Made by a program: the position numbers and the translations under genes. Positions 7,294 to 15,070 of a stretch of DNA of 15,837 nt are shown in pieces (the stretch's first letter is position 1; each line of letters opens with the position of its first letter). A model generated the notes under the pieces. It had not been told where the DNA came from. It was given only the letters and a program-made list of their open reading frames with translations, and did no database searches. The stretch spans positions 1 through 15,837 of the forward strand of contig JAUVKE010000021.1 in NCBI GenBank assembly GCA_030592105.1, in the 5' to 3' direction. The stretch is from Desulfobacteraceae bacterium (GTDB lineage: Bacteria > Desulfobacterota > Desulfobacteria > Desulfobacterales > BuS5).

Positions 7294-10200
7294 ATGCCAA
7301 AAAGAACAGACCTAAAAAAAATTCTTATTATCGGTGCAGGCCCGATTATTATCAGTCAGGCATGCGAGTTCGATTATTCCGGCACACAGGCATGTAAAGC
7401 CCTTCGTGAAGAAGGGTACAGCGTGATACTGGTAAACAGTAATCCTGCCACTATAATGACTGATCCTGAAATGGCTGACCGGACATATATAGAGCCGGTA
7501 ACTCCTGAGACAGTTGCAAAAATAATAGAAAGAGAAAGACCCGATGCTCTTCTCCCCACCCTGGGCGGACAAACAGGGCTTAACACTGCCCTGGAAGTTT
7601 CAAATATGGGAGTCCTTGACAAATTCGGCGTGGAGATGATAGGCGCATCCATCAAAGCGATCAAAAAAGCCGAAGACAGGGATCTGTTCAGAAAAGCAAT
7701 GAAGAAAATCGGGCTTAAAATCCCCGTAAGCATAATTGCAACCGATATGGAGACAGTCCGCAGGGCAGGGAGGGAAATAGGCCTCCCATTGATAATCCGT
7801 CCGAGTTTTACCCTGGGAGGAACAGGTGGAGGAATTGCCTATAATCATGAAGATCTTGAAAATCTGGCTAAAGCAGGGATAGATGCAAGCCTGATCGGTC
7901 AGGTAATGCTCGAAGAATCGATTCTGGGATGGAAAGAGTATGAGCTTGAAGTCATGCGGGATAACAATGATAATGTTGTAATAATCTGTTCCATAGAGAA
8001 TATGGACCCCATGGGGATTCATACAGGAGACAGCATTACAGTTGCCCCTGCCCAGACCCTGACAGATAAAGAATATCAAAAAATGCGAAATGCGGCCATA
8101 GCAATCATGCGGGAAATGGGCGTGGATACAGGGGGGTCAAATGTGCAGTTTGCTGTTAATCCCAAAAACGGGGAGATGATTGTTGTGGAAATGAACCCAA
8201 GGGTCTCCAGAAGTTCTGCCCTGGCATCAAAGGCCACAGGTTACCCCATTGCAAAAATAGCTGCAAAACTTGCTGTGGGATATACCCTTGATGAAATTCC
8301 CAATGATATTACAGGAAAAACTTTTGCTGCTTTTGAACCGAGTATAGATTACTGTGTTGTAAAAATTCCCAGGTGGACCTTTGAAAAGTTTCCGGAAACA
8401 GAAGATTATCTGACAACATCGATGAAATCTGTGGGGGAAACCATGGCCATAGGGAGAACCTTTAAAGAGGCTTTTCAAAAAGGGATCAGATCCCTTGAAA
8501 TTGGAAGATACGGTTTTGGAGCCGATGGGAATGATATCAAGGGTAAGAATTCAGAAGAACCATCTTTAGCAGAAATCGAGCAGAAGCTTTCCACACCCAA
8601 TTCCCTTAGGTTATTTTACCTGCGCCATGCCATTTTAGGCGGCATGGATTTTGATACTATTTTCAACATGACCGGAATCGATCCGTGGTTTTTGTCTCAA
8701 CTTAAACAGATTGTCGATTTAGAGCTGAGCATAAAAAAAACAGGGGAAAGGCTCCCTGTGGAACTTATTGAAAAAGCAAAAATTGCAGGTTTTTCAGACA
8801 AACAGCTTGCATTTTTGACCGGAACAACAGAAGAGACAATCAGGCGGCAAAGAAATGACCTTGGATTTAATCCTGTTTATAAACTTGTTGACACATGCGC
8901 AGCAGAATTTCAGGCAGTAACTCCATACTATTATTCCACCTATGAAAAAGAGAACGAAGCCAGAATATCGAATAAAAAAAAGGTGATAATTTTAGGAGGA
9001 GGTCCCAACAGAATCGGCCAGGGGATAGAATTTGACTATTGCTGTGTTCATGCTTCATTTGCCCTTAGGGAAATAGGGGTGGAGAGCATCATGGTAAACA
9101 GCAACCCTGAAACCGTTAGTACAGATTACGATACCTCCGACAAATTGTACTTTGAACCCCTTACCCTGGAAGATGTTTTAAATATTGTGGAAACAGAAAA
9201 ACCCCACGGTGTTATTGTTCAATTCGGAGGGCAGACCCCTTTAAATCTTTCTGAAGGGCTCCATAAGGCAGGGGTAAAAATTCTGGGGACACAACCGGAA
9301 AGTATAGACAGGGCAGAGGATCGGGAACATTTTCAGGTAATGCTGAAAAAACTTGGACTGGTCCAGCCGGCAAATGGAATTGCAATGAATTTTGCAGAAG
9401 CTGAAAATGTGGCCCAAAAAATCGGGTATCCTGTAATAGTCCGGCCATCCTATGTCCTGGGCGGAAGGGCCATGGCAATAGTATATGTTAAAAAAGATCT
9501 GGAGACTTTTGTAAAACTTGCCATAAGCGCATCAAATGAGCATCCTGTATTAATAGATAAATTCCTTGAAAATGCCATAGAAGTTGATGTGGACGCAATT
9601 GCAGATGGTACAAAAACGGTGATTGCAGGGATCATGGAACATATTGAAGAGGCTGGTGTCCATTCCGGCGACTCAGCATGTGTGCTCCCTCCCCACACAA
9701 TAAAACAGGATATGATTGATAAAATCACAAAAGCTACCAAGGCCATGGCTAAAGAGCTTAATGTAGTCGGCTTGATGAATGTTCAATACGCAATTAAAGA
9801 TGATCTTCTTTATGTTCTGGAAGTCAATCCAAGGGCATCCAGGACAATACCCTTTGTAAGTAAGGCCACTGGAGTCCCTTTTGCTAAAATGGCTACAAAG
9901 GTAATGCTGGGACATACCCTGAAAAGCCTTGGGCTCATAAAAGAGATCGTCCCCTCCCATATTTCAGTTAAAGAGGCTGTGCTCCCCTTTAACAGATTTC
10001 CAGGTGTGGACACACTCCTTGGCCCGGAAATGAAATCCACAGGGGAGGTTATGGGGATAGATACCGAATTCGGAGGAGCATATGCAAAGGCACAGGCAGG
10101 GGCAGGCAACATTCTCCCCACATCGGGTACGGTCTTTATTAGTGTGCAGGATCGTGATAAAAAGGGTATTCTCCCTGTTGCCAAAAAATTTAATGAGTTT

Positions 10201-10533
10201 GGTTTTGCCATAATGGCGACCCGGGGAACATCCTCTTTTTTAAATGACAATGGATTACCAACAACAAAAATACACAAGGTTTCCATTGGACGGCCCAATG
10301 TGGTTGATGCGGTTAAAAACAGTGAAATACAGCTTATTATTAACTCAGGCGCCGGAAATGAAACAAAACGTGACGGATATCAGATAAGACGTGCAGCTAT
10401 TAAGTTTAATATCCCCTATGCCACCACCGTAGCCGGGGCCATGGCTGTGTGCCATGGTATTGAAGCGATGCTAAATAAAACATTAACAGTTAAAACTATT
10501 CAGGAGTATAATACACAACTCAATGATTTATAA
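7294..10533 (+). CDS. carB: Carbamoyl-phosphate synthase large subunit
   Basis: At 1079 residues it has the standard CarB length and the internal duplication. The first ATP-grasp half (about 1-400, carboxyphosphate synthesis) shows [18 protein letters not shown] near the start and [19 protein letters not shown]. An oligomerisation region follows. The second ATP-grasp half (about 555-935, carbamoyl phosphate synthesis) repeats the pattern with [18 protein letters not shown] and [17 protein letters not shown]. The C-terminal MGS-like allosteric domain (about 936-1079) contains '[33 protein letters not shown]'. With CarA it makes carbamoyl phosphate from glutamine, bicarbonate and two ATP. The start ATG has no good Shine-Dalgarno (only AGATAAAATAT before it); before the MITE insertion it lay 5 nt after the carA stop and was probably translated by coupling. 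Its 3' end overlaps purF by 11 bases. Confidence 0.97.
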   Translation: MPKRTDLKKILIIGAGPIIISQACEFDYSGTQACKALREEGYSVILVNSNPATIMTDPEMADRTYIEPVTPETVAKIIERERPDALLPTLGGQTGLNTALEVSNMGVLDKFGVEMIGASIKAIKKAEDRDLFRKAMKKIGLKIPVSIIATDMETVRRAGREIGLPLIIRPSFTLGGTGGGIAYNHEDLENLAKAGIDASLIGQVMLEESILGWKEYELEVMRDNNDNVVIICSIENMDPMGIHTGDSITVAPAQTLTDKEYQKMRNAAIAIMREMGVDTGGSNVQFAVNPKNGEMIVVEMNPRVSRSSALASKATGYPIAKIAAKLAVGYTLDEIPNDITGKTFAAFEPSIDYCVVKIPRWTFEKFPETEDYLTTSMKSVGETMAIGRTFKEAFQKGIRSLEIGRYGFGADGNDIKGKNSEEPSLAEIEQKLSTPNSLRLFYLRHAILGGMDFDTIFNMTGIDPWFLSQLKQIVDLELSIKKTGERLPVELIEKAKIAGFSDKQLAFLTGTTEETIRRQRNDLGFNPVYKLVDTCAAEFQAVTPYYYSTYEKENEARISNKKKVIILGGGPNRIGQGIEFDYCCVHASFALREIGVESIMVNSNPETVSTDYDTSDKLYFEPLTLEDVLNIVETEKPHGVIVQFGGQTPLNLSEGLHKAGVKILGTQPESIDRAEDREHFQVMLKKLGLVQPANGIAMNFAEAENVAQKIGYPVIVRPSYVLGGRAMAIVYVKKDLETFVKLAISASNEHPVLIDKFLENAIEVDVDAIADGTKTVIAGIMEHIEEAGVHSGDSACVLPPHTIKQDMIDKITKATKAMAKELNVVGLMNVQYAIKDDLLYVLEVNPRASRTIPFVSKATGVPFAKMATKVMLGHTLKSLGLIKEIVPSHISVKEAVLPFNRFPGVDTLLGPEMKSTGEVMGIDTEFGGAYAKAQAGAGNILPTSGTVFISVQDRDKKGILPVAKKFNEFGFAIMATRGTSSFLNDNGLPTTKIHKVSIGRPNVVDAVKNSEIQLIINSGAGNETKRDGYQIRRAAIKFNIPYATTVAGAMAVCHGIEAMLNKTLTVKTIQEYNTQLNDL

Positions 10534-11929
10534 TAATAAACCCCGGGAAGAATGTGGGATATTCGGAATTTCCAATCATTCTGATGCCGCCAGATTAAAT
10601 TATTTCGGCCTTTATGCTCTTCAGCACAGGGGGCAGGAAAGTGCGGGGATAGCTGTTGCAGCAGATAATAATATAAATGATCATAAGAAAATGGGTCTGG
10701 TATCGGACGTTTTTGATAAAAAAAGCCTTAAGCAGTTAAAAGGAGAACATGCCATAGGGCATGTCAGGTATTCAACCACAGGGAGCTCTGTAATTGCAAA
10801 TGCCCAGCCTTTTGTCATCCGCCACAGAAAAAAATCCTATGCCATAGCGCATAATGGGAATCTGGTAAATGCCCATATATTGAAAAACGAACTGGAAGAA
10901 GCAGGCTCCATATTCCAAACCACCATGGACAGCGAAATTTTCCTTCACCTTTTTGTAAAAAACCTTAAATTCGGTTTTGAGCAGGCCATTGTCAATTCAG
11001 TGACAAAACTTAAGGGAGCATTTGCCTTTGTGGGGTTAACATCAAGGGGAGAAATTTTTGGAATAAAAGATCCAAACGGTTTCAGGCCACTATGCCTGGG
11101 AAAATTAAACGGAAGTTATGTGCTCGCCTCTGAATCATGTGCCCTGGATCTTGTTCAGGCAGATTTTATCAGGGAACTTGATCCAGGTGAAATACTTATT
11201 ATCAGCAAGGATGGTTTAAAGAGCATAAAACCGTTTGACAAAATCAAACAGACATTTTGTATATTTGAGTTTATATATTTTGCCAGGCCCGACAGCATAT
11301 TATTTGAAAAAAATGTTTACCAGGTAAGAAAAGCCCATGGGAGATGCCTTGCCAGGGAGGCTCCTGTGGATGCTGATCTTGTCATGCCCTTTCCCGATTC
11401 AGGTACATATGCTGCTTTGGGTTATTCCGAAGAATCCAAAATTCCTTTTGAAATGGCAATGATCCGGAACCATTATGTGGGCAGAACCTTTATTCAGCCG
11501 ACCCAGAGTATGCGTGACTTTGCAGTCAGGGTAAAGTTAAATCCCATAAGCAGCCTTTTAAAAGGTAAAGAGATCATAATAATAGAGGACTCGGTAATAA
11601 GGGGAACAACGGTCAAGACCAGGGTAAAAGCGCTTCGGGAACTGGGTGTAAGCAAGATTCATTTACGTGTTGCCGGTCCGGCGCACCGTTTTCCATGTCA
11701 CTATGGAATCGATTTTTCCATAAAAGGTGACCTGATCGCTGCGAATATGTCCACAAAAGAACTGCAAAATTATCTTAATCTGGACTCTTTACATTATTTG
11801 AGTCTTAAAGGACTCCTCGATTCCACAGGAGTAGAAAACCCTGAAAATAATTTCTGCAAAGCATGCTTTGATGGATGTTATCCTGTGGATTTTGGTAAAG
11901 AATTATCAAAAGATTGTCTCGCAGTATAA
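10523..11929 (+). CDS. purF: Amidophosphoribosyltransferase, iron-sulfur (Bacillus-like) type
   Basis: The protein has 468 residues. A 10-residue propeptide ([10 protein letters not shown]) precedes C11, which would be the N-terminal nucleophile of the class II glutamine amidotransferase domain after processing. Conserved stretches are [12 protein letters not shown] (31-42), HVRYSTTG and HNGNL. The C-terminal phosphoribosyltransferase domain contains the PRPP loop [13 protein letters not shown] (351-363). Four cysteines, C246 ([14 protein letters not shown]), C392 (PCHYGID), C445 and C448 (FCKACFDG), match the spacing of the [4Fe-4S] ligands in B. subtilis PurF. It makes 5-phosphoribosylamine, the first committed step of purine synthesis. 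No other start codon lies between the ATG and C11, so this start is certain although AGGAG is 16 bases upstream. It overlaps carB and is likely co-transcribed with it. Confidence 0.97.
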   Translation: MIYNNKPREECGIFGISNHSDAARLNYFGLYALQHRGQESAGIAVAADNNINDHKKMGLVSDVFDKKSLKQLKGEHAIGHVRYSTTGSSVIANAQPFVIRHRKKSYAIAHNGNLVNAHILKNELEEAGSIFQTTMDSEIFLHLFVKNLKFGFEQAIVNSVTKLKGAFAFVGLTSRGEIFGIKDPNGFRPLCLGKLNGSYVLASESCALDLVQADFIRELDPGEILIISKDGLKSIKPFDKIKQTFCIFEFIYFARPDSILFEKNVYQVRKAHGRCLAREAPVDADLVMPFPDSGTYAALGYSEESKIPFEMAMIRNHYVGRTFIQPTQSMRDFAVRVKLNPISSLLKGKEIIIIEDSVIRGTTVKTRVKALRELGVSKIHLRVAGPAHRFPCHYGIDFSIKGDLIAANMSTKELQNYLNLDSLHYLSLKGLLDSTGVENPENNFCKACFDGCYPVDFGKELSKDCLAV

Positions 11930-11943
11930 TAAGGCCGGAGAAC

Positions 11944-12972
11944 ATGAAACCTGTTAAAAAGATAAAAAAAAATACAGTCTCATTTTCAAAAGATTCTGTT
12001 AATCTTTTTTTCCATATTCTCACACAATGTAATTTAAGCTGCTGCCATTGCTATATCAACAAAAAGCAGCATGGGACAAAGACCCTCTCCTTTTCAACCA
12101 TGGAATCATGGATGCAGATGTTTTCATCAAAAGGGAAAAAACAGAATATTATTTTTTTGGGAGGAGAGCCCACCCTTCATCCTGATCTTGCAAAGGCTGT
12201 AAAAACTGCCAAAGACCTTGGGTATAATTCTGTAACAGTGGATACCAACGGATATCTGTTTAATGATTTTCTCGCAAAAACATCCCCCGACACCCTGGAT
12301 TATTTAAGTTTCAGCTTAGACGGTGCTTCGAGAAAGACCAATGATATGATCAGGGGAAAGGGCTGTTATGACAAATGTATAAAAGGAATAAAAAAAGCGG
12401 TTAAAAAAGGATTCTGCACAAGCCTTATCTATACAGTGAGCAGTTTGAACATAAATGAGCTTGAAAAAATGGGCCCCCTTTTAAATGATTTGGGAATTGA
12501 CAAATTTTTTATTCAGGTCCTCGGTATAAGGGGTGAGTCTGCAAAAGACCAGGAGACAAAAGGGGGGGACAAAATTCTCCAGGTTCAAAGGTCCAGGTGG
12601 CTTGACATAATACCGGAAACAGCCGAAAATATTGCATCCAGCGGGATATCCGTAACCTATCCAAAGGTCTATTTAAGCGAAGGGGAGACCTTTGAATGTG
12701 CAGGAAATGTTGCTGAGAACTATTTTATATTTCCCAATGGCCGGGTATACAGGTGCCCTTTGTGTGAAGATTTTCCCATGCATAGTATGGTCATAAAAGA
12801 AAATTCCCTGGTGCAAACCGGCAATATAAACGAAAGTCATCTTTTTGGATTAAATATACCCGAGGGATGCGTTATGAACAAGCTTATTCAACCGGAAAAC
12901 CTGATCTATAAAAAAGACGGGACTCCTGAATATAAAATCGCCTGCTGCATGTTAAAAGAGGAAATTTTGTAA
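11944..12972 (+). CDS. Radical SAM protein with SPASM-like Cys-rich C-terminus, purF-linked, function unknown
   Basis: The protein has 342 residues from the ATG at 11944, which has GGAG three bases upstream; a TTG at 11914 would add ten residues but overlaps the purF end and lacks its own binding site. C29-xxx-C33-xx-C36 (CNLSCCHC) is the radical SAM cluster motif. FLGGEPTLHP (71-80) and LSFSLDGASR (121-130) are the GGEP-type SAM-binding and barrel motifs. Further cysteines at 252, 271, 274, 309, 334 and 335 (FECAG, YRCPLC, EGCV, KIACC) resemble a SPASM/twitch auxiliary cluster region. Proteins of this type modify peptides or act in cofactor maturation. The gene is the last in the carAB-purF run, 14 bases past the purF stop, so it may serve a nucleotide- or cofactor-related step. 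No substrate peptide is visible next to it on this strand. Its stop lies inside a REP-like repeat. Confidence 0.82.
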   Translation: MKPVKKIKKNTVSFSKDSVNLFFHILTQCNLSCCHCYINKKQHGTKTLSFSTMESWMQMFSSKGKKQNIIFLGGEPTLHPDLAKAVKTAKDLGYNSVTVDTNGYLFNDFLAKTSPDTLDYLSFSLDGASRKTNDMIRGKGCYDKCIKGIKKAVKKGFCTSLIYTVSSLNINELEKMGPLLNDLGIDKFFIQVLGIRGESAKDQETKGGDKILQVQRSRWLDIIPETAENIASSGISVTYPKVYLSEGETFECAGNVAENYFIFPNGRVYRCPLCEDFPMHSMVIKENSLVQTGNINESHLFGLNIPEGCVMNKLIQPENLIYKKDGTPEYKIACCMLKEEIL

Positions 12973-13022
12973 CACGTATGGGGGGGGGCCTTTGTGGTTG
13001 CCCTATTGAAGGGTGTCGGTTA
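12967..13022. repeat. REP-like repeat, copy A
   Basis: This segment resembles copy B (13502-13556) in the same orientation. Shared blocks are TTGTAACACG at the left end, a G-run, CTTTGTGGTTGCC / CCTTGTGGTTGCC, an AAGGG block and a terminal GTTA. It exactly fills the gap between the radical SAM gene and the toxin gene, and both stop codons (TAA at 12970-12972, and TTA at 13020-13022 read on the minus strand) fall inside it. It contains a run of nine G (12980-12988). Confidence 0.65.
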
Positions 13023-13286
13023 TTTATACACATTTCCACGCCATCCAATTCGGTAAATCAAGACAGAAAGATCTTCGGGTTCAAATTTAATAATTATTCG
13101 TAAATTCCCCTGGCGTATTCGATAAAATTCCTTCCATTCCCCTTTCATTTTCCGAATATTAATGTTTGTGTTTTCTAAGGATATAACTTTTTCAATGGCT
13201 TTTCGAATTATAGGATCAATAGATTCAAGTGATGTTTTTTCTAAAAATTTAAAAGCTTGACTAGTATATTTCAGCTTCCAGTTCAT
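13020..13286 (-). CDS. RelE/ParE-superfamily toxin
   Basis: The protein has 88 residues. The C-terminal half contains the typical RelE-type pattern MKGEWKEFYRIRQGNLRI followed by a hydrophobic strand 'IIIKFEPEDLSVLIYRIGWRGNVYK', and the N-terminus has WKLKYTSQAFKFLEK, the usual first strand and helix. RelE-type toxins cut mRNA on the ribosome and ParE-type toxins poison gyrase; the sequence alone does not decide between them. The arginines in YRIRQG and the final tyrosine are consistent with an RNase-type RelE. Its ATG overlaps the antitoxin stop by four bases (ATGA), typical of translational coupling. The stop codon comes from REP-like copy A. The toxin is downstream of the antitoxin, the common order. 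Confidence 0.88.
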   Translation of the reverse strand: MNWKLKYTSQAFKFLEKTSLESIDPIIRKAIEKVISLENTNINIRKMKGEWKEFYRIRQGNLRIIIKFEPEDLSVLIYRIGWRGNVYK

Positions 13287-13477
13287 AACTGTATTTTCCG
13301 TTCATACACAATTTTTTCAGAGCGTGGAACACTTCCAAACATCTCTTCAAGCTCGGATTGCTCTTCAACATCGATTTCTCGGATACTGAATTCTTTTAAT
13401 GTCTCAAGCATTGTTTCTTTAATCAAATCCTGTAACTCCCGGATTGATAAATCAGATATTTTTGTCATAACATTCAT
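13283..13477 (-). CDS. Antitoxin of the RelE/ParE-type pair
   Basis: The protein has 64 residues, is acidic and probably helical: SIRELQDLIKETMLETLKEF, then EIDVEEQSELEEMFG. The likely start is the ATG at 13475-13477 with AGG about nine bases upstream; a second in-frame ATG at 13466-13468 is possible. Immediate upstream position, four-base overlap with the toxin and small acidic character make the antitoxin call strong. The fold class is not clear: no ribbon-helix-helix or HTH motif is obvious in the N-terminus, and the C-terminal acidic part would wrap the toxin. Such antitoxins usually repress their own promoter, which should lie in 13478-13505. Confidence 0.8.
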   Translation of the reverse strand: MNVMTKISDLSIRELQDLIKETMLETLKEFSIREIDVEEQSELEEMFGSVPRSEKIVYERKIQL

Positions 13478-13501
13478 ACTATTACCTATAATTCCTTATG
13501 C

Positions 13502-13590
13502 TTGTAACACGAGTAGGGGCACCCTTGTGGTTGCCATAGATAAGGGCGACTCGTTACCCAAATAAGGGCGACCACAAGGGTCGCCCCTAC
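13502..13590. repeat. REP-like repeats, copy B and inverted copy C
   Basis: Copy B (13502-13556) matches copy A at 12967-13022. Copy C (13562-13590) lies in inverted orientation: GTAGGGG at 13513-13519 is mirrored by CCCCTAC at 13584-13590, and CCCTTGTGGT by ACCACAAGGG. Copy C is itself a clean hairpin, GGGCGACC (13566-13573) with GGTCGCCC (13579-13586) around ACAAG. The unit GTAGGGGCGACCCTTGTGG is a widely scattered bacterial intergenic palindrome type. The long B/C inverted repeat separates the antitoxin promoter from the Cys-His peptide gene. Confidence 0.75.
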
Positions 13591-13612
13591 AAATCAAAAA
13601 AAAATCATAATG

Positions 13613-13768
13613 TTACGCTGGAGAATGGCATGATGGAGCATGACACGCCGGTGAATGACACGCTGGCGAATGACATGCTGGAGCATGGCATGCAGGGGCA
13701 TGGCATGACGGAGCATGACAACTTGCAGCTGAAGAAACTTTTTTTTCAACTTTTTTTGTCTTAAGCAT
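13613..13768 (-). CDS. 51-aa Cys-His pentapeptide-repeat peptide, candidate RiPP precursor
   Basis: The ATG at 13766-13768 is preceded by an excellent Shine-Dalgarno, AAGGAGG with seven bases of spacing. The frame runs to TAA at 13613-13615. Residues 1-15 (MLKTKKVEKKVSSAA) form a short Lys-rich leader. Residues 16-50 are seven perfect units of [S/A]-C-H-[A/S]-P, in order SCHAP, SCHAP, ACHAP, ACHSP, ACHSP, ACHAP, SCHSP, and a final Ala follows. The repeat DNA is seven 15-bp units (13619-13723) that differ at synonymous positions (TGT/TGC, CCA/CCG/CCT, GCT/GCC), so the peptide pattern rather than the DNA looks conserved. Seven Cys and seven His give a metal-binding or thioether-forming potential. 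On the same strand, 177 bases upstream, lies a B12-radical SAM gene with a PqqD-like tail, which suggests a maturase and substrate pair. No homologue is recognised; a simple metal-binding peptide is the alternative. Confidence 0.78.
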   Translation of the reverse strand: MLKTKKVEKKVSSAASCHAPSCHAPACHAPACHSPACHSPACHAPSCHSPA

Positions 13769-13773
13769 TTTTT

Positions 13774-13820
13774 CACCTCCTTTTTTTCCTATAATTTTAA
13801 GCCATTAAATTATCAGTATA
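13774..13820 (-). promoter_or_regulatory. Strong ribosome binding site and possible promoter of the Cys-His peptide gene
   Basis: GGAGGTG (complement of 13774-13780) is seven bases before the ATG and decides the start and frame. Further upstream, TATACT (complement of 13815-13820) is a reasonable -10 element; the best -35 candidate at about 17 bases is poor (TTCAGC). The ribosome binding site is certain as a sequence match; the promoter is a weak guess. Confidence 0.5.
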
Positions 13821-13861
13821 AAAACTGAGGATTAACGGCTGAAAGAAATCAGAGTTAAAAT

Positions 13862-13942
13862 GTAACTATTTGGCTGTGATGATTGCAAGCTCACTTCAGA
13901 TATGATCTAAAGATAGACATATCAACCGATACAGCCACGTTA
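13862..13942. repeat. Imperfect inverted repeat with a MITE-like left end
   Basis: GTAACTATTTGGCT at 13862-13875 matches 12 of 14 bases of the left end of the carA/carB MITE. TGGCTGT (13871-13877) pairs with ACAGCCA (13931-13937), and TAAC (13863-13866) with GTTA (13939-13942). It lies just past the stop of the B12-radical SAM gene. It could be a decayed relative of the MITE or a weak 3' hairpin; the right end does not match well. Confidence 0.35.
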
Positions 13943-13945
13943 TAA

Positions 13946-15070
13946 TCAGACCTGAAGTAATCTCAAATCAGACAAGCCTGTCATGGCCTCCTCACACTCT
14001 TTAACAAAAACATTCCTCTCCATATCCGAGCCGTAAACAGGATAAAGCGTGGAAACAATCTCTTTTAATCTGGCAGATCCATCACACAAACCAAGAAAAT
14101 CTTTCCCGAAATCATTGATTTCAGTCACCTCAAGTTCATTATCTTCAAAACGAAAAATAAGGGATACAGATTCAGCATCATATTGATTATTAAATATCCC
14201 CATATTTAAATCTTCAATTATCTCCCGGATATTATGCTCAAAATCTGATATGATTACATTCTCCCTCAACATGGGCATTGTCTCTTTTGAAGAGGGGAGG
14301 TCTGTATAACAGGGTTGTTTTGTATGGGAAAACTTACCCGCCTTAAGGGAGACTGTTTCATACTTTACCATTTCCTGGAAATGGCTCCATTTTTTTATAC
14401 CACTCCCTTTAAAAGTCTGATCCGCAAACTCTGAAAAATTTCTAAAGCAATCACCATGGGTCAGGTGCGGCCTCCCCTGTAAATAATTACTTCCCATCCA
14501 GTTAAAAAATTTGATAAAAAGATCACTTGCAGACTCTTTTAACGCAATTATAAGTAACAAAAAAGACTTGGGGTACAGATTAATAATCAAAGGGAAATAG
14601 CTTGCAATAATATTAAGTTCTTCAAGAGAGCGCCCAGGGCATAGGAGATTATAAAAACTGCTGAAAAGAGACGGATCTGAATTTATTATTTTATCGTCTA
14701 AAGCAAGACGACTCCCATTATCAAATTCAAGCCCCAGGGAAAAATAGGTATCAACCCTGCGTACAAGTTTATCCTTATAAAATTTATGAAGATCTGTTCC
14801 TGGAAGAACCGTGGGCATTTGTACCAAAGGATTACTGTTTCCCTGAACCCCTGTTCTTAAAGCAAGGAGCATTGTGGCATCAATATCTTCTTTTTCTTCA
14901 TTGGGAAAGCCTATAATAAAACTTAAGGTGGGGACGATACCCTGCTTTGTGGTCTCCTTTACACGCTCATAAAGGATATCTTCATCAATCTTCTTTCGAA
15001 TAAATGCCAGAGTCTTTTTTGAACCCGAATCTATTCCATAACACATTGATTCACACCCTGCCTCACGCAT
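13946..15070 (-). CDS. B12-binding radical SAM protein, C-terminal part with PqqD-like domain (downstream of frameshift)
   Basis: This frame continues the protein begun at 15837 after a one-base shift near 15082-15087. Its first in-frame Met (MREAGCESMCYGIDSGS) is an internal residue of the radical SAM barrel and has no Shine-Dalgarno, so it is not an independent start. 'TTKQGIVPTLSFIIGFPNEEKEDI' and 'NPLVQMPTVLPGTDLHKFY' complete the barrel. A linker with a hydrophobic helix region follows (ASYFPLIINLYPKSFLLLI). The last 75 residues or so, with INDFGKDFLGLCDGSARLKEIV and a final ECEEAMTGLSDLRLLQV, resemble a PqqD-type winged helix (RiPP recognition element). That tail is the main reason to view the enzyme as a peptide maturase acting on the nearby Cys-His peptide. 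The domain call is by eye. Confidence 0.78.
   Translation of the reverse strand: MREAGCESMCYGIDSGSKKTLAFIRKKIDEDILYERVKETTKQGIVPTLSFIIGFPNEEKEDIDATMLLALRTGVQGNSNPLVQMPTVLPGTDLHKFYKDKLVRRVDTYFSLGLEFDNGSRLALDDKIINSDPSLFSSFYNLLCPGRSLEELNIIASYFPLIINLYPKSFLLLIIALKESASDLFIKFFNWMGSNYLQGRPHLTHGDCFRNFSEFADQTFKGSGIKKWSHFQEMVKYETVSLKAGKFSHTKQPCYTDLPSSKETMPMLRENVIISDFEHNIREIIEDLNMGIFNNQYDAESVSLIFRFEDNELEVTEINDFGKDFLGLCDGSARLKEIVSTLYPVYGSDMERNVFVKECEEAMTGLSDLRLLQV

Noticed and set aside
11914..11943. TTG at 11914 as the start of the radical SAM gene
   Set aside because: It lies inside purF and lacks its own ribosome binding site, while the ATG at 11944 has GGAG just upstream and begins a sensible N-terminus.
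13562..13612. REP-like copy C and the adjacent nine-base T/A run as an intrinsic terminator of the Cys-His peptide gene
   Set aside because: On the minus strand the T run precedes the hairpin, the wrong order for intrinsic termination.
13619..13723. Tandem 15-bp repeats as a CRISPR array or noncoding minisatellite
   Set aside because: Units are contiguous with no spacers and are in frame with a well-initiated small gene.
13594..13776. A 60-residue His/Met/Arg-rich frame on the minus strand across the 15-bp repeats
   Set aside because: It is a shadow frame; the Cys-His frame starting at 13768 has the strong Shine-Dalgarno, a clean repeat pattern and synonymous codon variation.
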